Source: Molanna angustata (taxonomy: Eukaryota > Arthropoda > Insecta > Trichoptera > Molannidae). Taken from it: 64,000 nt of DNA. This document shows, one piece after another, positions 56,045 to 64,000 of the stretch. Positions within the stretch are counted from its first letter, which is position 1; every line of letters starts with the position of its first letter. Made by a program: the position numbers and the translations under genes. The stretch covers positions 24,451,411 to 24,515,410 of the forward strand of contig OY754981.1 of NCBI GenBank assembly GCA_963576475.1, read 5' to 3'. The notes below the pieces were generated by a model. The model searched no databases. It saw only the letters and a list, made by a program, of their open reading frames with translations, and was not told where the DNA came from.

Positions 56045-56214
56045 GGCTGCCTGTCCATTGATGCGGAGCGAGGCGGCGGAGCGGAGAAACGGAGAAATAT
56101 TAACCAATAGGATTGCATAAAATCGCGGAGCGGAGATTTTATGCAATCCTATTGGTTAATATTTCTCCGTTTCTCCGCTCCGCCGCCTCGCTCCGCATCA
56201 ATGGACAGGCAGCC
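56045..56214. mobile_element. Perfect palindrome flanked by TTA
   Basis: 80-bp arms (56045-56124 and 56135-56214) are perfectly complementary around a 10-base loop gcggagcgga. Flanking TTA at 56042-56044 and 56215-56217 indicates insertion with a 3-bp duplication, as in PIF/Harbinger-type MITEs. The arms contain GC-rich gcggagcgaggcggcggag. Lack of any mismatch suggests very recent origin or arm-to-arm conversion. Confidence 0.9.
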
Positions 56215-56217
56215 TTA

Positions 56218-56970
56218 GTACTAAATATTAATTTATGTAAAAACAATAATCGCTTAAAACGTGCTAAGTATTTTTATTTGTATATATTTGTTACCTAATA
56301 TAATTAATAACACTATGTTGAATAATAATATATAATTATTGAGACAAGAAGTGTAGGTACAAATAACAGACGAAAAAAATATTAAAATACAAAACAACTT
56401 TACGTACCTACTTATATACTTTCAATAGGACCATGCTCAGCTAAGCTGCAGGATGACAAGCCCCAGCAGCTGATTTTCAGCATGATCCCAAAATTTGAAT
56501 GTTTAAATTAAGTCTAAATTTATATTTTATTTGAAAGCTATTTCGTCTTTGTAGGACATTATCAAGACTTGATTAGGTAATTATCTTGATCTTATCTTGA
56601 TAATGTTGTGTTTTAAATAAAAGTAATAAATAATGGAATTTTACCAAATAAATTAATAATCAAGCAATAATAAATTAAAGAAAATTATTTATTAATATGC
56701 CGTGAATAAAACAAACAGAAATAATAAATAATAGCAAACAGCCCAAAACAAGGTAAACTAAACTGGAATAGTTTAGTTCAGCAGTGAAAAGAATATGACT
56801 AGGAGTATGTAAGTATTTCGTGATAATTTGAAACACAGAAATCAAAAAGCTACGCAAATATACAAATACAGATTTATTTAGAAATTAATATAAAACACAT
56901 CAATCAATAAGTCAATAATTATTACGATGAAAGAACACTGCAGTATTCGACACCTAATTTTTTTAATAGC
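56218..56970. other. AT-rich interval, nothing recognised
   Basis: Nothing supportable. Confidence 0.3.
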
Positions 56971-57448
56971 TTGCCCTCAGATTGGATTAACAGAGGAAGT
57001 CCAAAGAATTCCTGGATCGCGCAAAGACGAAACCGATTGCAGAGACATGGCCTAGGTGACATAATACAGGACATATGGACCTATAATTTGAGGTCGAGGA
57101 GAGCTGACCCCAACAGTCAACACATATGGGATATAGCAAGGGAGAAGAAGCCCTCAGATTGGATTAAATTCGTACAATAAAATCAAATTAACACGCAAAA
57201 ATTTCCTTTTTAGCGAATAATGTTTTTTTTCCTTCTTTTTTCTTTTTCTATTTAATTTATTTTACTATTTTATTAAGATGTGCTATATTTTTCTTTTCTT
57301 TTATATTATTATTTGTTTGTGATACTAATTTTGTTCTGTTTCTGTTATCTTGACTTTTTTAAACTGTTTTTTGTATGTAATATAATATTATTTTCCAATC
57401 TTAGGTCCGAATGCAGACTCCGACCTAAATAATAATAATAATAATAAT
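56971..57448 (+). pseudogene. Probable LINE 3' end with hairpin and (AAT)n tail
   Basis: A 70-codon frame (56971-57180) ends IAREKKPSDWIKFVQ; residues RRNRLQRHGLGDIIQDIW and LRSRRADPNSQ precede it. The PSDWI word also occurs near the start, in a short duplicated nucleotide stretch. After the stop come a T-rich UTR, a hairpin ttaggtc/gacctaa at 57401-57428 and (AAT)n, the usual LINE end layout. The protein family is not certain. Confidence 0.45.
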
Positions 57449-57449
57449 A

Positions 57450-57490
57450 AAATTGGCTTATTTATACAGCGCCGTTTTTGTGAAACCACA
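57450..57490 (-). mobile_element. LINE-C 3' end, minus strand
   Basis: tttatacagcgccgtttttg is the reverse complement of the LINE-C end at 38360. It abuts the (AAT)n tail of the previous element, so the two share or fuse their tails. Confidence 0.6.
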
Positions 57491-58811
57491 AATACTAACC
57501 ATGTTTTCATTGCACAGTCGCTCACTAAAGTTAGGAGATCACGTGGTTTCCTAACTCGAGGATGCTACGAAGTGTTTATATTATGAGAATTGCATTGCAG
57601 AGACATATTTAAATATTTAACGCATGCGCGTTGGCGTAAAATAACATTTGCGGACTGTCAAAAAATAAGGTTGATCGCGAGGAACCTTACGAGTGGTTTA
57701 CAAAAATACGTCAAATATGTGTTTGGTAATTTTGTCAATCAAAATACCACACAGGGTATTCAGAGATCTATAAGAGATGTCGAAAATTCGCTGGAATTTC
57801 ACAAAAATTGTAACATCGAGCTGTCAGTGTGATCTTGGTTACATATTATATTATGATTGTGTTATGACAAAAAAACATACGTCAGTCTTAACCCATAGAA
57901 AACAATCTTATCTCTTTTCTTCATACAAAATAATGTGAAATGCTACGCTATCGACCTTAGGTTTGCTTTAGTATTTAATTAGTGATGTCTCTTCAACGCA
58001 ATTGCTAACTTAAGAATACTAAAAACTCCACTGAGGTTAGGAGTTAGTATCGGGTCTTGGACAGTTAAGTTTAGATTATAAGATTATTATGCCTTAGAAA
58101 CCCACTGATAACCTTTTTCGGTTAGTGGGATCTTGTGTATATTTAAAAAAAATATATGAAAATGCTGAAAAATAAACTGCTGTTAGCAAAAACTCTTGAA
58201 AGTGCACAAATAAAACAAAGTAATGAATAAATGAACCACAAAACAATTCATCAGTTGAGTTTGCTGTGTGGCCCTAAACGACATATTAACAAAACAAAAA
58301 AAAACCGGCATTCGGCGAGTATTAATGAACAAACAGTTGAAACGAATTACTCCGCAAATGCTTGGAATTGTCCAACTGTCAAACTGCCTGTGTGGCCAGC
58401 ATATAAAAAATACGTCACAATAAAATAATATAATCGGAATGTAAATTCAACTTTATCACAGTGTGTTGGGTTCAACTTTCTAAACAATGCGTATTTGTAA
58501 CAAATTTACGTTGTCGCAGTATTGGAGGCACGGTATTATATCAAAGTATGCGTGCATTTACGATATCGCCCAAGGGATTATATTGTATTTGGACTGATAA
58601 CATCTATACTGTCATAGCTTTTGTTCGCATATACACCCATTCTTTAAGACGATGTCTGTGTTCGTGTATTTATTTATTTACACATAGTAATCATTTACAT
58701 ATAAAAACAAAGCAATATAATTTAGAAGAACATAAAAAGCAGTGTCATCAGTCATCACACATAACACAAATGTTTTACTATGAAGCAAAATTATTATTGT
58801 AAAGAGTGTAA
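57491..58811. other. Interval with a hairpin and unrecognised frames
   Basis: The frame 57590-57832 (80 codons, with WRKITFADCQKIRLIARNLT) and 58461-58802 (113 codons) are not recognised. A stem-loop cccac..taacc/ggttagtggg lies at 58101-58129 and resembles a LINE 3' UTR hairpin. Confidence 0.3.
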
Positions 58812-58870
58812 GCTAAACAAGTCAATGATGGGTCGTCAATCAGACGTACAGCACGCCTTTGTACAGCATC
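58812..58870 (-). mobile_element. LINE-D fragment, minus strand
   Basis: Reverse complement encodes LDAVQRRAVRLIDDPSLT, nearly identical in nucleotides to 28290-28345. Only this block is kept. Confidence 0.65.
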
Positions 58871-59774
58871 AAGGGTATTTAGTATTTGGTGGCGCGATTC
58901 CACGTGCAATAATTAGGCGTATTTGTACTTTGTAGAGTAAAAAATGGGTTTTTGAAAAACATCTACGCGCTCTATATACGCTCGAGTTTTTGGAGGCGAA
59001 TTTCACCTTAGCTTCAATGGAGCCCCTGTAGTGTTTTTGGTTCGTTATAGATACTCCAAACAGATAGATACTTCATATACACGAAAAAAGTGTAAATAAG
59101 GCATATGTAATATGTTGTATCCACTGTTGCGAAAATAAAGCTGAATAAAATGTTAAATCATCAAATTGATTGCGTGATACCAAAATGTTTGGAAATATCA
59201 CGATACGCCGAATAAAATGATCTCTTCGCGACATTTACAGACGATATTTTTTGTGACAAATAAACAAACATCAATCATACGAAAGCAAATAAAAGGTAAA
59301 ATATTACAGATGTCTGTCACATCTGGAAATAAATAGATTGACTTGTCAAATTTCGATCCCACTGCGAGGCAATGTTCTGCATCACTTTACCTAAAAGTAC
59401 CGTGAAGTTAGCTGTTCCGTTGCCCGCTGGGTTTTTTGTTTTTAAAATGTATGACCTTAGGAGCTAGCGGTTGCGCCGCACACACGGTCAATTCTAACTT
59501 CGTTTTGGACAAAAACTGAAATGATTAGTTTTCAATAAATATTTTTTTTGTTTAATGATTCAAGAATATTAATATTATAAATGGTAGTAAAACACACACA
59601 TAAAGTTAAGTAAAAAATAACTCAATACGCTGGCTACGTTATATATTATCTCTTATATAATTCCAAATTCTAGCTGATAAAAAAATAGCTTGACTCATCA
59701 GTAAAACAATAGCGTATTGTAAAAATTGTAATAAGATAAAAGTGCCAAACTTAAATCACATAGGTACCTACATG
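58871..59774. other. Interval without recognised feature
   Basis: Nothing supportable. Confidence 0.3.
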
Positions 59775-60215
59775 AATATGGAATACATTAAAAACTAACA
59801 GTCACATTTCCTTAAGCTATACACAAAACACAACAAGACAAAATGTACAAAATCTTGAAGTAGTACCTAGAATGAAACACACAGGGACAAAATACCTAGC
59901 GCCTAAACTGAGGAACAAGTCAAAACAGGACATATCAGAAATTTTAACTTTCAACAAAGACAGAGAATAGAGCAAAAGACAATTACATTATAATGAACTG
60001 AAAAAATACTTTTTAACATTATATTACCTTCTAGCATGAATAGATAAAAAAAAAACACTTCATTCAAACTGACAGGAATCAAAAACTCAGGCCCCAGAAT
60101 ATGCCTTGGGGATAGAGGAGAGGAAACATCCATATTTGATTGATTATATTTTGTTTTTTCTTATTAATGTTTGTATTATATTGGATTTTTGTAATTCATA
60201 AATAAATTAAAATAA
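59775..60215 (+). pseudogene. LINE ORF2 end plus 3' UTR
   Basis: A frame reads RMKHTGTKYLAPKLRNKSKQ then DISEILTFNKDRE and, after a stop, LHYNELKKYFL. This fits the terminal 'R...G.K..APKLWN.LP..I....F...LK.YL' block. The UTR runs to an ATAAATAAATTAAAAT tail. Confidence 0.6.
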
Positions 60216-60429
60216 GGAGTTCTTACAAAATTCTCTTCCTTCATAAAATAGTAGCGAATTGTAGGCACAAATCTGTAGCAGGTAATGCATGCTTTACAGT
60301 TTCGATCCTCGAAAAAATCAAACAAACGAAAAGTGTATTTTTTTCAAAACTAGGAACCGTGGTTCGTTTATGTTATATTCGCCACAGCAGTAGAGTGTGT
60401 CAAATACATTATTGTCATTTTTTTTCGGA
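60216..60429. other. Interval without recognised feature
   Basis: Nothing supportable. Confidence 0.3.
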
Positions 60430-60832
60430 TTCCGCGCATCGTGCGTCAGTTGAGAACGGACCACAATATCGGTGCGCTATAACTCAAACAAAACGCGATA
60501 TTAAGACGTTATAGCCTCGCGTGTATCCAATCGAGAAAACAAATTTTATACGTGTTTCGTGTCCATACCAGTTTGTTACTGCTGCTGCTGCTGCGGACAT
60601 CCATAAAACATTCAAACATTTCATGGTCAGGTCTCATTTCGTTTATAAATCGTCAGACAGTATGTCGAAGCGAGATGTGATGAGAAAAATATGTAATTCA
60701 TCTCATGAATCGTCACAGACTCACAACGTCAAAGCTAAATGAAGACAATGGACGTGGTCAAATAATTGTAAAAAATATGTAATTCATCTCATGAATCGTC
60801 ACAGACTCACAACGTCAAAGCTAAATGAACTG
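60430..60832 (+). other. Possible 5' exon-like region with an internal duplication
   Basis: Less AT-rich than its flanks. It holds a TCAGT initiator-like word at about 60447, a frame 60521-60742 (73 codons) with a five-alanine run from (GCT)n, and a 58-bp direct repeat (60685-60742 and 60772-60829) containing catctcatgaatcgtcacag. The frame ends in the first copy. No family recognised; both a gene fragment and a repeat are possible. Confidence 0.3.
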
Positions 60833-60889
60833 AAAGTTAGAAGTACAGTTAGAAGTTTTATTTAGACACAATATCTACTTAAATTATGA

Positions 60890-60975
60890 AATTATAAATG
60901 AGTGAGTGAAGAGTCTCTGTGAATGACTACAATCATATGTGTTAAGTGCATATCACAACGAAACTCATAGCTTAC
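60890..60975 (+). repeat. Interspersed repeat R, copy 3
   Basis: aaatgagtgagtgaagagtc, then tctgtgaatgactacaatc; shares its first half with 48005-48060. Confidence 0.45.
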
Positions 60976-61302
60976 TCTCTCCATGACACCCGTTCAGAAA
61001 TGGATGTACAAATAGTAAAATTATTATTAATGCGCATTATCCATTATTTCATTGAAGTTGAGAGTTTTTATGGGCAATCGATGGAAACTGCATTTTTTAT
61101 CAGTGGAGAGAAATGATAAATGAATAAAATACCATAGAATATGAATTTTAAATATAGTCAAGCTACATAGGAATATCTCTGAGATATAGAAGGCTATAAA
61201 AATAAAAAAAAAAACAGTGGAGCCCAAGGATATTAAAGTTGAGAGAAGAAAAAAAGACTACGTTATACTAGTCATATCAATCAATTATGTCGGTTCTAAA
61301 AA
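60976..61302. other. Interval without recognised feature
   Basis: Nothing supportable. Confidence 0.3.
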
Positions 61303-61557
61303 GTGAATTATTTGATAAGTGCTCTTGTTTCTATAGGCCATCCAATATTGAGCACTTTCTCACGAGGTCGGCCGGTTGTCCATCACTGGTTGCTAGGCTG
61401 CGGTAATACTAAACCAACATGCAATTTAGTCCGAGCTAACATGAAATTAAGGAATAAATCAGCTGAGCACTCGGATCAGCAGAGAACGATTGTACCAGAT
61501 CAAATTACGCAACTCTCCTTAGTTCTACATGCGTTTACTGACATCGCATCGCTGTAG
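61303..61557 (+). other. Unrecognised 84-codon frame
   Basis: Contains FSRGRPVVHHWLLGCGN and LRNKSAEHSDQQRTIVPDQI. Composition is balanced, which is unusual for this window. Preceded by a wide AT-rich stretch and followed by LINE-B. No family recognised. Confidence 0.25.
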
Positions 61558-61599
61558 TATTATAAATAATAGGTTGTTCGGAGAGTCATTGCATTTTTT

Positions 61600-62041
61600 G
61601 AAATTCGAAATTTTATTTATTATATGTTGCACACAGTTTCGAAATATAGGTACATAAAAAAGTCTAAATTATTTAACAACTATAATATCAGGACTTATGT
61701 AATAGGTAGTCAAAGTTCTGATATTACATCGTATATCTCACTAAACATCTTCAAGAAAAGGCTAAAGCAAAAATATTTATCTGACAATACCTGATTATAT
61801 CTTCCTCTCCTCTTCCTTTCCACACCCTTTAGTTTTCCTATCATTGCTATGAATTGTTCTTATATACTATCTTCTTCGTTTTTTTTTATTTTTCGTCAGC
61901 GATGTTTGTTTATTTTTGTAATGTGATTCACTTATTGCCATAGTACACACTGTTTTGTATATTTACATGAACTCTGGTTGGCTGGAAGAAATTGCCATTA
62001 GGCAATAAGCCCGCCAGTGTACTAATAATAAATAAATAAAA
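61600..62041 (+). pseudogene. LINE-B 3' part, plus strand
   Basis: SDITSYISLNIFKKRLKQKY then LSDNT and a stop matches the LINE-B end (PDITSSNSFSIFKRRLKQGY) on the minus strand at 25860 and 62930. The UTR ends with ctggttggctggaagaaatt, the hairpin attgccattaggcaat and an AATAAATAAATAAA tail at 62041. Confidence 0.8.
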
Positions 62042-62650
62042 CCAAGATTAATACCAAGACACCAACAACTAAGGCAAGGTCTCACAAAAAAAACAACGAA
62101 AATTACAATGAGTTGTGCAATAGCCAGGAAGAAGGATTTAAAAAAAAAATAAGAAAGATTTTCACAGAAAAAAAAAAGATTTTCCGAACAACCCAACATA
62201 AATCGGTCCGGATTGATATCGTGTGATCCGTTTACATTTGACATTAAATAATAGACAGCTGTCAACGACACGCAAGTTCAGACATGTCCATTTAAAGATG
62301 TATCTGTTTGTTCTTGATTTGTACTAACTAATCTATGCACTTGGATATTTACGTATTTTGTACGAATGAAATATCTAATGTTACAACTATTAAATCTTTC
62401 ATGTATACCGTAACTTTGTTCGTTTGAAATATCATGATACAGTAAAATACGAGAAAAAACATTATTTCACGACGATACAAAGTAAGCACTTGAGGTGTTC
62501 TTATGTTGCCATATGTTATTTACATCTAATGAATGATTTTTTCGTGTTTTTTTCATATTTTTGTTTACTCTTTTCATCCAATAATCTGGAATAAACTAAC
62601 ATAACAGTCCCAGCACAGGATTTTGCCTAGGGGGGTTATTAGTCAGCTTA
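62042..62650. other. AT-rich interval, nothing recognised
   Basis: Lies between two LINE-B tails. No supportable feature. Confidence 0.3.
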
Positions 62651-63180
62651 TCAATGTATTAATTTATTTATTTAACTTTTTGTACATAATGTAAACAAAT
62701 ATAATGCACACTGGCGGGCTTATTGCCATTAGGCAATTTCTTCCAACCTTTAAAAAGATTACAGAGTGACAGAATTATACATGTATATCAACAAAAAATG
62801 AAAGCTACAAAAGAACAGAGAAAAAATACATATCAGCAAAATAAATATAAAAAAACATAGCAAAAAAAGGGATAAATATTACGTAGCAAAGGAAAGGAAG
62901 GAAAAGGAAAGGGTTCAGGTATTTTCGGAGAGATATCCCTGCTTTAGTCTTTTCTTGAAAATAGAAAGCGAGTTTGACGAAGTTATATCTGGACTCAAAT
63001 TATTCCAGAGTTTTGCTGAACGTACCTACTTCAAAGGAAGAACTGAAAAATTCAGTGTTGTGAATTGGGATAGTTAATGTAGTACGTTCAGCAGATCGAA
63101 GCGATAGGCCGTGATTAGATAAATAGGTGAATTTGGTTTTAAGGTACTGCGGTGAATTAGGATTAAAGAGCGTATTATAT
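62651..63180 (-). pseudogene. LINE-B 3' part, minus strand
   Basis: Minus-strand C-terminal block as at 25860-26175 (one extra TACC near 63024 breaks the frame), then the UTR and tail (62690-62755) with attgcctaatggcaat hairpin and TAAATAAATTAA end. It is tail-to-tail with 61600-62041. Confidence 0.8.
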
Positions 63181-63799
63181 AGAAGTACCTAATGTAATGT
63201 TTTGTTTGTGTAATAAATGAAAAAAAAAATATGAACTGAGCTTCATTGATTTTACACTGATGTCAAAATTAATTTGACTTTTATTAAATGGATTTCGACT
63301 CCATCAACACAAAAAAAATTCGAATTATTAAATGTTGGTATAGTAAATATATATCCAAGTGTAAACGAAGCATTACAACTGTAGTAAGTTTGCATAATAT
63401 ACGGCGTCGTCGTAGGAACGGTATATTGGGACGTCTCAACAAATTGCACAATGCTTGGGTTCTTTTATAAAAACACATATCTTATGTAGGTACATAATAC
63501 ATTGTGTGTAAGAGAGGGGGGAGGGGTAGGTAAATATGAGTGAATGCCTGGGAACATTCCTTCAACGGACGGACGAAGAAGACGAAGAAAAAAAAAGGTA
63601 ATAAATCCAATCGATCAGATTACGATAGTTTTATTGGTGATCAATATTGTATCAAGGACTCAGGCCCGGATCCAGCATTACTGCAAATGGCAGTCCAAAT
63701 TAATTCAAATTATAGATTTATTTATTGGTTGATAGAGAATTATACAATCTACTCAATTTATAAAACAGAATGTGCATTGCTTATATGTACAGCTTTTTT
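63181..63799. other. Interval without recognised feature
   Basis: Short frames near 63252-63478 and 63540-63836 overlap on several strands and show no motif. Confidence 0.3.
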
Positions 63800-64000
63800 A
63801 CTCCTCACTAACCCAAGGGGATTTAGTGGGGAGTAATGAATTCGCAATTTATAAGGATATTTTTATTGCAGATTATCAACTGGTATGCTGAGAGTGCATT
63901 CTGAAACTTTCATCACAATCTATCTGTGTGTGCTGTGTACTATTTGCGACGTGCTATGTTCTATGTACGGCGTGTGTATTCTACTTTATCGATCATAGAC
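63800..64000 (+). mobile_element. MITE family M1, cut by window end
   Basis: actcctcacta at 63800-63810 pairs with tagtggggagt at 63824-63834, the nested terminal hairpin. The body follows the 747-1279 copy up to atcatagac at the window edge. Confidence 0.75.

Noticed and set aside
61963..62271. 102-codon minus-strand frame
   Set aside because: Overlaps the LINE-B tail and poly-T runs; phenylalanine-rich, no motif.
1..64000. CRISPR array or prokaryotic operon
   Set aside because: No short repeats with regular unique spacers, no coding density, and all repeats are eukaryotic mobile elements or minisatellites.

Overview
The window looks like intergenic DNA from an insect, most probably a moth or butterfly. 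It is AT-rich and full of short tRNA-headed SINEs, 5'-truncated non-LTR retrotransposons, fold-back MITEs, minisatellites and microsatellites. I found no intact host gene, rRNA or CRISPR array, and nothing like a bacterial operon. The organism call rests on repeat style and general knowledge of lepidopteran genomes, because no database search was possible.

Layout. 0-10 kb: several SINEs, four copies or pieces of a MITE with CTCCTCACTA-type ends, one fold-back element, a 169-bp tandem array, and a GC-rich 610-bp insertion nested in a SINE with an 11-bp target duplication. 10-20 kb: LINE remnants of several lineages, including the longest open frame of the window (368 codons, R1-like, with a mutated catalytic motif). 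20-31 kb: AT-rich sequence, an 18-bp minisatellite, a 72-bp (TG)n tract, a LINE 3' end disrupted by a 190-bp insertion, and a degraded LINE at 28 kb. 31-46 kb: two copies of a 0.67-kb fold-back element with TTA target duplications in opposite orientations, an RTE-like LINE, a 35-bp minisatellite split by a LINE end, and a 39-bp minisatellite split by a 236-bp insertion that holds a 190-bp palindrome. 46-57 kb: SINEs, LINE ends, a fold-back MITE pair, a 49-bp minisatellite and a perfect 80-bp-arm palindrome flanked by TTA. 57-64 kb: LINE ends, including two tail-to-tail copies of one family, and a final MITE copy cut by the window edge.

How the parts relate. The elements form a small ecosystem. 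One SINE family carries the same 3' hairpin tail as a LINE family whose coding end is also present, which suggests that the LINE mobilises the SINE. Several LINE 3' UTRs share a bulged hairpin with compensatory base changes. At least five sites carry a motif arranged like a hammerhead ribozyme core (CTGANGA, stem, GAAA), sometimes inside a much longer stem. These RNA-structure signals, together with the palindromes and fold-back elements, are the most unusual content. No gene here is expected to encode a working protein product.
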